Assembly (NCBI GenBank): GCA_030602785.1 | Contig: JAUVZB010000001.1 | Coordinates: 1 to 63,842, forward strand | DNA from: Dehalococcoidia bacterium | Lineage (GTDB): Bacteria > Chloroflexota > Dehalococcoidia > GIF9 > AB-539-J10 | Direction: 5' to 3' | Length of the DNA stretch: 63,842 bases | Shown here: one piece after another, positions 14,577 to 23,711 of the stretch | Numbering within the stretch: the stretch's first letter is position 1 | Layout: each line of letters starts with the position of its first letter | The notes under the pieces: model-generated | The model's input: the letters and a program-made list of their open reading frames with translations, nothing else | Databases searched by the model: none | Told to the model about the DNA's origin: nothing | Position numbers and translations under genes: made by a program

Positions 14577-17500
14577 CTAAGTCAGTGTGTCCGGCTCGTA
14601 GGTTGAGTTATACCTCGACCCAAGCCACAGACACTGGCTATTTCTTACCATGGCTACAAGAGGGTCAAGAAAGCCCTCCCTGACTATCGTTCGCAGCACT
14701 TCATGCCGGGAGATGAACTCAGCTATTGGTGGACTGCATTGATAGTATAGGGACACGAAATCAGCACCCAGTTTGCTGGGTAGCAGAACTTCATCCCTGA
14801 AGTCTCGCAGAATATCGATCTCCTGGGCTGTGGGTGTGCCATAGGCTGCTGTAGCAATGAAGCAAGCTGATAGAGCGCGGAAGTCCCATGTTGGCCCTTC
14901 GCTCGTTAGTCCATGGTTGTCTCTAGCTATCACCTTCCAGTGATAGTCGGTATTCTCCTGTATGCTTGGTGCATAGGTAGTATCTGATTGAGATTCCGAA
15001 ACCAGCGGCGGGTCTTCCGCCATACCGAAGTAAACGTCGTAGGTCACTGTATCTTCACCATCGGGGTCTCCTCCACTCCATTCGAGAACTACGCTCTCGG
15101 GAGCAACGTATGTGTCATCGCCGGGTGAAGGATTGCTTGGTGTGTTTGGTGGCGCTGTAACGATGGTCTCCTCAAACTCACCATCGGCATTCGAATCGAC
15201 ATTGATTGTGACGGCTTGTCCGCCTTGGGTGAGAGCACTCCAGTCGACCAAGTACTGATGTCTCACGTCCGCAGCGATGGGCACGCGCGTGACCCGTAAG
15301 GGAGTGCTGTCACCATGCTCCACGCACATGACCCCGAGACCATAGTCACCATCGCATGCCCCGACCACTTCGTACTCACTTGGTGGAACGCTTGGTGCAA
15401 AAACGATGACGGTCTCCAGTTCGTCGTCGTACACGGAACCCGGGATTTCCTCCAGCGTGTCACCATCCACAACCCCCGTCATTCGGCCCTCAGTATCGTG
15501 CACTGTGATACCGCCGGGGCTATGCATGCGGACTATATGAACATGCTCGATAAGCGATTCTGGGTCGGCTAGACTGTTGGCAGGGGGAAACTCGAAGTCA
15601 TTCCACACCGGAAGGGTTGAGCAGGCATTCTCCTCCCATTTCAATGTGAACCTATCACGCCATTCACCCACGGCAATAATCATGCCCCCTCGGTGAGAGG
15701 TCTCCTGCAAATAGAGGTTGACAATCACCCTATCTTCGGGCGGCCGGAGCCAGACAACCTCCATCCTTCCTAGGCCAGGCACAGCCACTGTGACAGAACC
15801 CATGTCTCCTAGCGTCTTCTGCTCGCCCAATTGGAGTCCGAGCATCTCTGCGCCTTCTGCAAGTACGTCGAACCACTGCCCAACCAACGTTACCCACTGC
15901 AATCCTGGAACCACTAGCCCAATTCGGATGAGTCCCGCTTGAGTGACTCCCGTCACGAATTCAATGAAGAGTTCATCTTCAAGGGAGAGTGCATTGTCCT
16001 TCACAATATCGGTAGTCACGAGGCGCGGATCCTGCTTGTCGGGGTGGATCTGATTCAAGAGGCGATCTACGGCACTTTGGTCGATTGCATTCTCTTCCCC
16101 CAACAGCCGGAGTCTGGCTTCGTCAATATCAAGTGCCAATCGGATTACTTCATATATGCGTTCCATGTCATCGTCGCTCATGTTCGCTGTGTCTAGTCGG
16201 GGGGTACCGCGAGATGGCATGGTGAACCATCCCCCTTGCAGAGTGGGGAGGGGGAGCACCTTCATTGTTGAGTCGTGGTTGCCGTCATCGTCAGTGACGG
16301 TCATGGTAGCGACATAGTCATATGGAGTCGAGTAGCTGTGGTTCACCTGAATACCCGAACCTGTGCAGCCATCTCCGAAATCCCATTGGTACGATACTAA
16401 CTGTCCATCTGGGTCGTGTGACAGCGCGGCGCTGAAGGCAACCTCTTGCGAAAGGCCTGGGTTGTCTGGAGAATGATCAAATGATGCAACGGGCGAGGGA
16501 ATGACAACAACCACGCTGCCATCCCATCCGGACGAGTCTTCCCAGCCCCACATGGCAGTGTCAAAATCGGCGCTATCATATCGAATGCCGTGCCCATACG
16601 CCGTGCCTGGATCATTACACACTACATAGCCGTCTTCGAAGCCCGTTGCAACAAGCCAGTGTCCGTTCTCCGAGTAATCTCTCTCAATTGGTTGCCAGCT
16701 AGGAGTCTCGGAGTCCTCCCAGTAGTAGCCATTCAGCACTCCCGCAACAGCCACAATAACTGGGTGACCTCTTGCCAGTTCCAGCTCGACCTGGTCTAGG
16801 GTCCAGCCGTTGGCAGCTTGACTATATGGCCATTGTGCATACTCCCGAGCAAGGGTTTCCAGCCTTGTGCGATCCGTGTACCAGCCGTTGTAGTCATTGA
16901 TGGGGTCGCCGAACCTGCTGTTGAGCCATTCATCAATGGCAATAATGCCTTCCACCTCTGGGCTCGTGTTGTCCCAGTACGAGAAGATCATCAGAGACGA
17001 GGCCTGTCCACAGTTCATCGACTCGCTGAACGCCGTCCCTGGCGGATACTGCGTTAAGAATGGGACATCCAAAGCAATAGGTTCGACCCCAACCGACCAA
17101 CTCACGCTGGCCAGCAAGATGTCATCAATGAAGAGATCAGCTGAAAAATCGCCGCCCGCCCCGAAAATATCAGAGTGTCTGAGCGTCCATGTGCCCGTAC
17201 CCGATTCATGTTCAGTCGTGTGTTCTGCCACCCCCTTCTGATTGTGTTCACCGTCATACCAGATTATCTTCTGGACTGAGCCTGCCAAGTTGTCATAGTC
17301 ATAGTTAACACATACCGATTCGGTCCCTGCCGGGAATTCGCTTATCTCGGGGCCACGTACGGTAGCGCTTGTCCATGCCTGGGTGATAGACGGGCGTAGG
17401 TCAAGGCATAACCCCGCAATGTCAGAAGTGATGTTGTTCACGCAATGCCGTCTTGGGTAAGAGTCATCGAACTCAAAGACATCATCACCATCTTCATCGT

Positions 17501-20147
17501 ATCCAACCCTTAGTATGACATCTGGACCGTAGGCCTGAATTGAGAAGGTGCCGCTTGAATCAGTTACAGAGCGCGTCCCCCAGTTTGCATTGGAAAGCTG
17601 GACGACAATGCCCTCAACGGGCACGCTGTCTGCACAAACCGTTCCCGAGAGAGTGTGTCTGGTAAGAGACCCGTGCTCAACATACTCATAGAGGACGCTG
17701 TCTCCGTTGGCCCGATCAAAGACCAGTTCTACTATTCCGACATCTCTAGCCAGTACGAAGTATCCGACGCCCCTCAAGTAGTCGGCTGTGTTCGAAGAAT
17801 CGTCTATGGCTACCCTTATGCAATCACCGAAATAGGCTCCGTTGACTGTGTAGGCCCCGATATGTTCTACGCCGTGCTCCCGATTGCCGATTGTCCAGGC
17901 ATCTCCGGAATCAAAGAAGCGAGGTAAGCTGAAGTTCAGGTAGAAATTCGCCTGGTTTCCGGAGGGGAATCCAGCATACAGTAGAGTCAAGTTCTTCCCG
18001 TCCACGTTGCGTGAGACTTCGCCGCCCAAAGAGGAATTGCGGAAGTAGCCCCCCTCTTCTCCGCTCTTCACGAGTGTGAAGACGAAGTCTATGTCGTGTG
18101 GCTTGCCACTCTCTGCATACTGGGAGGCCGCCCAAACGTTGCAGTCCAGGCTGTTGTAGTCATCCGTAACGTGATACTTGATTCCGTGTCCTTCCGATAT
18201 CTTGAAATAGTCCAGGCTCTCATGACTTGGGGTGAAGTTGCCGTCGCTGTCCAGTTTGGCGGCAAAGGCATCACCATCCCCTGCATGTGCCCGCACCGGA
18301 TTGCCCCAGGTGGCACTGCTGTCTCCACTGATATAGACGTTCCCGTCGCCGTTCACCGCGACTCCATAACCTGATTCATGACTACTGCTGCCGAGAAAGG
18401 TATGCCATGTGAGGTTGCCACTGCTGTCGAGTTTGGCTGCAAAGGCATCTTCATCTCCCGCATATGCCCGCACCGGAGAACCCCAGGCAGCAAGGCTGAG
18501 TCCACTGACATAGACGTTCCCGCTGCCGTCCACCGCGATGGCGCGGCCGTAGTCACCACCACTGCCGCCGAGGAAGGTATTCCAGGTGAGGGTGCCGTCG
18601 GCGCCGAGTTTGGCGGCAAAGGCATCGGCATCTCCCGCATATGCTCGCACCGGAGAACCCCAGGTGGCTTGGCTGTATCCACCCACATAGACGTTTCCGC
18701 AGCCGTCCACCGCGACTCCAAAACCTAATTCATGACTACTGCTGCCGAGAAAGGTATTCCAGGTGAGGTTGCCGCCGCTGTTGAGTTTGACCACAAAGGC
18801 ATCATTACCTCCCGTATATGCCCGCACCGGAGAGCCCCAGGTAGCAAGGCTGCATCCAGTCACATAAACGTTCCCGCTGGCATCGACCGCGATGGCATGA
18901 CCTGATTCAAACCTACTGCTGCCGAGAAAGGTATTCCAGGTGAGGCTGCCGTCGGCGCCGAGTCTGGCGGCAAAGGCATCGGCTTCTCCCGCATAAGCCC
19001 GCACCGGAGAGTCCCAGGTGGCCCAGCTCTCTCCAGTCACATAAACGTTCCCGTCGCCGTCCACCGCGACTCCATAACCTGATTCATGACTACTGCTGCC
19101 GAGAAAGGTATGCCAGGTGAGGTTGCCACTGCTGTCGAGTTTGGCGGCAAAGGCATCTTCATCTCCCGCATAAGCCCGCACCGGAGAGTCCCAGGTGGCC
19201 CAACTCTCTCCTGTCACATAAACGTTCCCGCTGCCGTCCACCGCGATGGCATGGCCACGGTCAAGCCCACTGCCGCCAAGGAAAGTATTCCAGGTGAGAT
19301 TGCCGTCGCTGTCGAGTTTGGCGGCAAAGGCATCGGCATCTCCCGTATATGCCCGCACCGGATTGCCCCAGGTGGCCCAGCTCTCTCCTGTCACATAAAC
19401 GTTCCCGCTGCCGTCTACCGCGATGGCATAGCCGCCGTTACCTCCACTGCCGCCGAGGAAGGTATTCCAGGTCAACGACGGGTCAATAATCACCGGGACA
19501 CCGGGCACATAATCGCCCAGGGAAAACCCTACCTCGCGTTCACCATAGAGGGCGTAGGCGGCTGCTACCGGTCTTCTTTCGCCTTCTATCTCCTGCCAGG
19601 CTACGGGAGCGCTCTCCACCATTGTCCCGTTCTCGTAGGCAACAACGAGATTGCCGTTCTCGTCAATGCTTACGGGACGGTTGTATCCCAGGCGGATGCG
19701 GTCAACGGGGACTCCCACTTCTGTGGCGCTGACGTAGTAGGTGCTCTTCAGGATGACGCCTTCGTTGGCTTCGTAAATCACCGTGACATCATCCCAGATG
19801 TTGTCATACGTTACTCGGCTGAGGGGAGCCGCGCCGTCACCCGCTTCTCCCGAACTACTCTGGTCCGCTTCGGGAGCAACTGCGTTGGCATTGACAAATT
19901 CAGTTTTCAGCATATGGCTGGCTGAAGCCAAAATGACGCCATCTCTGCTGAAGCCGAGCACGTGGCCGACAGAGCTGAACTGGAGAAGATTGTCCCCGTC
20001 AGCTGTTTCACCAGGATTAGAGGTTTCGACCTGTGTTCCGCTGTCCGCTGCGGCGCTATTGCTGACGCCGGTCGTCGCGAGACCTCCCAGCAACAACCCC
20101 ACGATGAGGATACCTCGCACAGCAGTTTGCATCATTCCTCTCTTCAC
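14577..20147 (-). CDS. giant secreted SBBP/C39-peptidase/PKD/CFI-box protein
   Basis: This 1856-residue exported protein starts with a signal peptide (1-35), then a DUF7948-like domain (about 45-222) and seven SBBP beta-propeller repeats of 59 residues (225-637). A peptidase-regulatory-like domain lies near 800-870. A C39-type cysteine peptidase domain follows (about 1020-1200) with MNCGQAS (Cys near 1046), GHWLVATGF and CNDPG. Then come a PKD domain (1215-1300), an Fn3-like domain (1655-1745) and a C-terminal CFI-box (CFIATAAYGTP, about 1760). The CFI-box C-terminus is shared by surface proteins of several phyla and probably directs processing or anchoring. Start GTG 20147 follows GAAGGTGG; ATG 20135 is possible. 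Substrate unknown. Confidence 0.88.
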   Translation of the reverse strand: MKRGMMQTAVRGILIVGLLLGGLATTGVSNSAAADSGTQVETSNPGETADGDNLLQFSSVGHVLGFSRDGVILASASHMLKTEFVNANAVAPEADQSSSGEAGDGAAPLSRVTYDNIWDDVTVIYEANEGVILKSTYYVSATEVGVPVDRIRLGYNRPVSIDENGNLVVAYENGTMVESAPVAWQEIEGERRPVAAAYALYGEREVGFSLGDYVPGVPVIIDPSLTWNTFLGGSGGNGGYAIAVDGSGNVYVTGESWATWGNPVRAYTGDADAFAAKLDSDGNLTWNTFLGGSGLDRGHAIAVDGSGNVYVTGESWATWDSPVRAYAGDEDAFAAKLDSSGNLTWHTFLGSSSHESGYGVAVDGDGNVYVTGESWATWDSPVRAYAGEADAFAARLGADGSLTWNTFLGSSRFESGHAIAVDASGNVYVTGCSLATWGSPVRAYTGGNDAFVVKLNSGGNLTWNTFLGSSSHELGFGVAVDGCGNVYVGGYSQATWGSPVRAYAGDADAFAAKLGADGTLTWNTFLGGSGGDYGRAIAVDGSGNVYVSGLSLAAWGSPVRAYAGDEDAFAAKLDSSGNLTWHTFLGSSSHESGYGVAVNGDGNVYISGDSSATWGNPVRAHAGDGDAFAAKLDSDGNFTPSHESLDYFKISEGHGIKYHVTDDYNSLDCNVWAASQYAESGKPHDIDFVFTLVKSGEEGGYFRNSSLGGEVSRNVDGKNLTLLYAGFPSGNQANFYLNFSLPRFFDSGDAWTIGNREHGVEHIGAYTVNGAYFGDCIRVAIDDSSNTADYLRGVGYFVLARDVGIVELVFDRANGDSVLYEYVEHGSLTRHTLSGTVCADSVPVEGIVVQLSNANWGTRSVTDSSGTFSIQAYGPDVILRVGYDEDGDDVFEFDDSYPRRHCVNNITSDIAGLCLDLRPSITQAWTSATVRGPEISEFPAGTESVCVNYDYDNLAGSVQKIIWYDGEHNQKGVAEHTTEHESGTGTWTLRHSDIFGAGGDFSADLFIDDILLASVSWSVGVEPIALDVPFLTQYPPGTAFSESMNCGQASSLMIFSYWDNTSPEVEGIIAIDEWLNSRFGDPINDYNGWYTDRTRLETLAREYAQWPYSQAANGWTLDQVELELARGHPVIVAVAGVLNGYYWEDSETPSWQPIERDYSENGHWLVATGFEDGYVVCNDPGTAYGHGIRYDSADFDTAMWGWEDSSGWDGSVVVVIPSPVASFDHSPDNPGLSQEVAFSAALSHDPDGQLVSYQWDFGDGCTGSGIQVNHSYSTPYDYVATMTVTDDDGNHDSTMKVLPLPTLQGGWFTMPSRGTPRLDTANMSDDDMERIYEVIRLALDIDEARLRLLGEENAIDQSAVDRLLNQIHPDKQDPRLVTTDIVKDNALSLEDELFIEFVTGVTQAGLIRIGLVVPGLQWVTLVGQWFDVLAEGAEMLGLQLGEQKTLGDMGSVTVAVPGLGRMEVVWLRPPEDRVIVNLYLQETSHRGGMIIAVGEWRDRFTLKWEENACSTLPVWNDFEFPPANSLADPESLIEHVHIVRMHSPGGITVHDTEGRMTGVVDGDTLEEIPGSVYDDELETVIVFAPSVPPSEYEVVGACDGDYGLGVMCVEHGDSTPLRVTRVPIAADVRHQYLVDWSALTQGGQAVTINVDSNADGEFEETIVTAPPNTPSNPSPGDDTYVAPESVVLEWSGGDPDGEDTVTYDVYFGMAEDPPLVSESQSDTTYAPSIQENTDYHWKVIARDNHGLTSEGPTWDFRALSACFIATAAYGTPTAQEIDILRDFRDEVLLPSKLGADFVSLYYQCSPPIAEFISRHEVLRTIVREGFLDPLVAMVRNSQCLWLGSRYNSTYEPDTLT
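18237..19475 (-). repeat. seven 177-bp SBBP coding repeats
   Basis: Each unit encodes 59 residues beginning LTWNTFLG or LTWHTFLG and containing VDGSGNVYVTG, PVRAY and DAFAAKL. Units 3 and 7 share LTWHTFLGSSSHESGYGVAV and their preceding units share AGDEDAFAAKLDSSGN, while other pairs differ, so a block of units was duplicated within the array. Confidence 0.9.
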
Positions 20148-20765
20148 AATCCACCTTCCTCGTGTGCCATGGCTACTACTCCATAGAGCCGCTATCCGGG
20201 CCAGCCTCAGGAAACATCTTCGGGGAGCCAGGCTTCGTTTCGCGACACGGCCTCTCTGTTGTCACTGTTGCTTGTGGTTGTCCGCACCTTTCCTTCTCCT
20301 CTTCCGGCGCAGCATCCGCCTTCCTTCCCTCTACAAACCCTCCGTCCGCTTGTGGTTGGGCACCGGCCCGTCTTTTCTCAGCAGTATGTACAGGGGGCGC
20401 CAAACCACTGCCTCTCCTGCGCCAGTTCACGCAACCCCTTCCGCAACACGCCGCGAGCATAGGAGCCTGCACACTCGGCTGCGTTCATCTTCCGGGGGAG
20501 CCGGGGCTACGAGAATTACATGATGCTCGCACACGACTCATGTTGCTGTCAATACCCCAGATTGGGCCAATGCTCCTGGCACTGAGGGTGGTTTGGTCTC
20601 GGGGTTCAGGCTACAGAATGAGGTAGCGTGGCGTCATGAGGCATACTTATTCGTAGGCGTGGCTGGAGCGAGGCGGAAACAGTAGGTGGAAGCAGACGGG
20701 GTCGGTGTGGGTGGGGCAACAATAGATGTGAGAAGCAATCATCGCTGGATGAGTGCGTCACGCGG
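20148..20765. other. long leader upstream of the giant gene, no gene seen
   Basis: This 618-base region lies upstream (minus sense) of the giant gene. No frame carries a convincing start or product, and no known riboswitch motif was recognised. It contains the promoter of the giant gene by position only. Confidence 0.4.
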
Positions 20766-20817
20766 CGGCATCTTCCTGGTTGGCATCGTTGCCGTATTCC
20801 TGACCGCGCTTGTGTAG
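20764..20817 (+). pseudogene. 3' remnant of the DUF1614 gene
   Basis: The plus strand reads GGIFLVGIVAVFLTALV then stop, identical in its last 15 residues to the end of the intact DUF1614 protein at 13669-14322. The DNA is almost identical over this stretch. Nothing upstream of it resembles the rest of the gene. Confidence 0.85.
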
Positions 20818-21001
20818 CGCGACCGGGAGCTTCAGGACGGCTGCCCCGGGGCGCCGCGCGATGGAAGATGCGTCACGATGCGTGCACACGAGCGTCAAAG
20901 GTGCCCGCAGGGCCTATCACCCTACGCGCTGTCCGTCTCGTAGCGGACGATTTGTTCAAGCCTCTTGCGTGACTTCGCACCACCTGACTTGGCCACGGGA
21001 T
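20766..21001. repeat. diverged direct repeat, right copy
   Basis: This is the partner of 14271-14502. It begins in the DUF1614 remnant and ends within the intact nitroreductase gene, whose 3' end it contains. Together the copies flank about 6.3 kb. Confidence 0.75.
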
Positions 21002-21440
21002 AGCCCATGGGGAGAATCGTCAGCACCATGCACGACTTGTCGACGCCGAGAATCTCGCGGACACGCTCCTGCGAAAACGAGCCTATCCAGCATGTCCCGA
21101 GCCCTTCCTGTACGGCAGCAAGTGTCATGTGGTCGACCGCGATGGTGAGGTCTACTGCGTAGCGAGGCACGCCGCAGGTCATGATGGACGCAGGGTCGGT
21201 GGCCACAGCGCCTATGATAACCGGGGCATCCGCTATCCACGTCTGGTTGTTGGCCGCTTCGGCCAATCGTTTCTTGCGAGCCTCATCCCGCACGACGATG
21301 AATCTCCACTCCTGCCGGTTGCTCGAGGATGGGGCAAGCCTGGCAGCTTCCAGGACCCTCAGGAGGGTTTCCTCGGGTATGGCATCAGTCGTGTAGTCTC
21401 TCACGCTGCATCGGGTTCGAATCGCCTCGTGTACATCCAT
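20922..21440 (-). CDS. nitroreductase-family flavoprotein
   Basis: An FMN-dependent NAD(P)H oxidoreductase of 172 residues. It begins MDVHEAIRTRCSVRDYT, has SSSNRQEWRFIVV (FMN phosphate contacts), LAAVQEGLGTCWIGSF and ILPMGYPVAKSGGAKSRK, all typical of the small single-subunit nitroreductase family, which acts as a dimer. ATG 21440 is chosen over upstream in-frame starts because GGAGG lies just before it and homology starts there. The natural substrate is unknown; relatives reduce nitro compounds, quinones or act in cofactor biosynthesis. It is divergent from the DUF362 gene. Confidence 0.88.
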   Translation of the reverse strand: MDVHEAIRTRCSVRDYTTDAIPEETLLRVLEAARLAPSSSNRQEWRFIVVRDEARKKRLAEAANNQTWIADAPVIIGAVATDPASIMTCGVPRYAVDLTIAVDHMTLAAVQEGLGTCWIGSFSQERVREILGVDKSCMVLTILPMGYPVAKSGGAKSRKRLEQIVRYETDSA

Positions 21441-21678
21441 GGACACCTCCAGAACGACAATGGCCCGATTATACAGCCACGGCTGCTCGCCCGCGAATGC
21501 GAAGACCGAACCGCGTAGCGGATGCGCGGCCGGCGATTTGTGGAATGCGAGCAGGCCACGATAGAATCGGCGGACAGGGCCGGACACGGGCTCTCTTTCT
21601 TGCCGCCGCGATTCGCAGGTTCTCCTCATCCCAAGAGGGCCGGGTGAACTCTGAGGCAAGCCCAACCAGGAGGTAGTC

Positions 21679-22683
21679 ATGCGCGAGGCGTCCGATGAGA
21701 GCACGACCGTCTACTTCACCGAGCAGCAGGGCCGGTTGGCCGATGCAATCAAGCTGAGTGGGGTATCCGGCATGGCGGGACAGATTGTCCCGGTCAAGCT
21801 CCACATGGGAGAGCCTGGAAATCCCTACATCATCCGACCGGAACTCGTGCGCACGGTTGTCTCAGCGCTGCTCGACGCAGGAGCGAAACCGTTCCTGTTC
21901 GACACCGTTGTAGCATACCCGGGCGAGCGCTCTCACAAGGCCGGCTACGAGGAAGTCGCGCGCCGTCACGGATTCCACAGGGAGGCCGTCGGGTGTGACG
22001 TGGTAATAGGTGAGGAGGGAGTGCGAGTCGTTGAATCAGACGTGGCCTTCGAGGTCGCGACGGAACTGCACCGCGCTGAGTACATGGTCGTACTGTCACA
22101 TGTGAAGGGGCACATGCAGGCGGGATTCGGTGGAGCTATCAAGAATCTCGGTATGGGAGGGGTCACCAAGGCCAGCAAACGCAGAATCCACCACATGTCG
22201 GTGCCCGTGAGAGATGCGGACAAATGCACGCTCTGCGGGTTGTGTGGCGAGGTGTGCCCGGACAATGCCATCACCGTTGACTCGGAGTGGCATATCGACA
22301 GGGCCGCCTGCGGAGGCTGCGGCAAGTGCGTCCAGGCCTGCAAAACCGGCGCGATGAGCTTCGAGAGGATGAGCCTCGCCGAGGGCCTTGCCCTCAGCGC
22401 CAAAGCATGTGTGGCCGGGAAGACAGTAGTCATCTACGTAAGCTCCCTGCACAACATCTCCGAGAGCTGTGACTGTGACTCCAGGCCCGGGCCGATAATC
22501 TGCCCTGATATCGGCTACCTGGTGGGCAGGGACATGGCCGCAATAGACGCTGCCGCCCTGGACCTTGTCGATGCCGTGCGGCCGGGCGTCTTCAGGCAGT
22601 ACACGGGCGTGGAGCCGCGCGAACAGGTGTCACACGCCGCCGCGCTGGGAATGACCGACCGCTACACGCTGTGCCGGCTCTAG
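21679..22683 (+). CDS. DUF362 protein with 2x[4Fe-4S] ferredoxin domain
   Basis: This 334-residue protein has a DUF362 domain (about 1-175, KLHMGEPGNPYIIRPELV, LSHVKGHMQAGFGGAIKNLG) followed by a bacterial ferredoxin domain. The two cluster motifs are CTLCGLCGEVCP and CGGCGKCVQACK. A C-terminal part rich in Asp and Cys (SCDCDSRPGPIICPDIGYLVG) completes the DUF362 fold. The family is found in anaerobes and is assumed to be an electron-transfer or iron-sulfur protein; the reaction is unknown. AGGAGG precedes ATG 21679. Confidence 0.88.
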   Translation: MREASDESTTVYFTEQQGRLADAIKLSGVSGMAGQIVPVKLHMGEPGNPYIIRPELVRTVVSALLDAGAKPFLFDTVVAYPGERSHKAGYEEVARRHGFHREAVGCDVVIGEEGVRVVESDVAFEVATELHRAEYMVVLSHVKGHMQAGFGGAIKNLGMGGVTKASKRRIHHMSVPVRDADKCTLCGLCGEVCPDNAITVDSEWHIDRAACGGCGKCVQACKTGAMSFERMSLAEGLALSAKACVAGKTVVIYVSSLHNISESCDCDSRPGPIICPDIGYLVGRDMAAIDAAALDLVDAVRPGVFRQYTGVEPREQVSHAAALGMTDRYTLCRL

Positions 22684-22704
22684 ACTCCTGCGAGCCCTCT
22701 TCGA

Positions 22705-23466
22705 CTACAACAGGGTGGAACCACCATCCACAAGCAGAGTCTGGCCGGTTACGAAGTCGGATGCCTCCGAGGCCAGGAAGACGGCCGCGCCGATACAGTC
22801 AGCGGGAGTTCCCATGCGCCCCATGGGAATCGCGTCAATCATTTTCTGGTGATCCTCAGGGTGCTCCGCAAAGTAGACCGTGTTGAATTCGGTAATGGTC
22901 GGCCCCGGGCCGATGGCATTGACGTTTACCTTGTGCTCTGACCATTCAACGGCCAGAGCCCGGGTCAGATGCGAGACCGCAGCCTTCGACACGCAGTAGG
23001 CCGAACGATTCATCTGGACCACCTGAGATACGTTCGACGATATATTGATAATCTTGCCCTTGCGTCTCTCAATCATGTGGCGGCCCACATTTCTGCAGCA
23101 GAGAAAGGTCCCTTTCAGGTTGTTGTCCATCACCCGGTCCCACTCTTCCTCCGTGATATCCTTAGCAGGCTTTCTGACGATGACCGCGGCGCTGTTGACC
23201 AGGATGTCGATCCGTCCGCGCTTTTCAAGAACGGCTGTCACAAGCTGGTCCACCGACGCCTCGACGCTCACATCCGCCTGGATAGCTTCCGCTGAGAAAC
23301 CCTGCGCCACAATGCGCTGAGCGGCCGCAATCCCTTGCGGGGGGCGCCTGTTCACGATAACCACGTGCGCGCCCGCCGCCGCAAGACCTTCGGCGATTGC
23401 GAATCCTATGCCAGTGGCACCGCCCGTCACGATTGCCGTCTTGCCTGAAAGGTCAAACATGCTCAT
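22705..23466 (-). CDS. short-chain dehydrogenase/reductase
   Basis: A classical SDR of 253 residues: cofactor motif TGGATGIGFAIAEGL, the NSAAV strand motif (normally NNAG), catalytic Ser in INISSNVS, and YCVSKAA holding the catalytic Tyr-X3-Lys. The cofactor motif is followed by NRRPPQG, so NADP(H) is likely. It probably oxidises an alcohol or reduces a ketone; the substrate is unknown. AGGAGG lies five bases before ATG 23466. It is the most downstream gene of a minus-strand row with the Ig-like protein and the ArsR regulator, but a 245-base gap separates it. Confidence 0.9.
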   Translation of the reverse strand: MSMFDLSGKTAIVTGGATGIGFAIAEGLAAAGAHVVIVNRRPPQGIAAAQRIVAQGFSAEAIQADVSVEASVDQLVTAVLEKRGRIDILVNSAAVIVRKPAKDITEEEWDRVMDNNLKGTFLCCRNVGRHMIERRKGKIINISSNVSQVVQMNRSAYCVSKAAVSHLTRALAVEWSEHKVNVNAIGPGPTITEFNTVYFAEHPEDHQKMIDAIPMGRMGTPADCIGAAVFLASEASDFVTGQTLLVDGGSTLL

Positions 23467-23711
23467 CTCATCCTCCTGATTGTTGCTGTCGGCCCCCGCG
23501 TCGGAGCCACGCAGGCCCCGCGGAGACTCATGGGACTGAGCAATATCATAGCAGGGTCAAGTTGCGCTGTGGTTCTGCGTTGAGACGACAGCAGGTTCAG
23601 TCCAACGCCTGAGGATGTTGCGACGATGTGCGGGGGCTCGGTCCTCCGGGAGGCGGCCACGCCGACCTCTCCCGTGCCGGAAGTTGCCCCAGAGCTTGCA
23701 GGATTGCTTCG

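Noticed and set aside
18237-19475. SBBP coding repeats as a CRISPR or satellite array
   Set aside because: The period is exactly 177 bp and the frame is conserved, so this is a protein repeat.
20148-20640. Structured RNA upstream of the giant gene
   Set aside because: Several weak stems are possible but none matches a known riboswitch core that I can recall.
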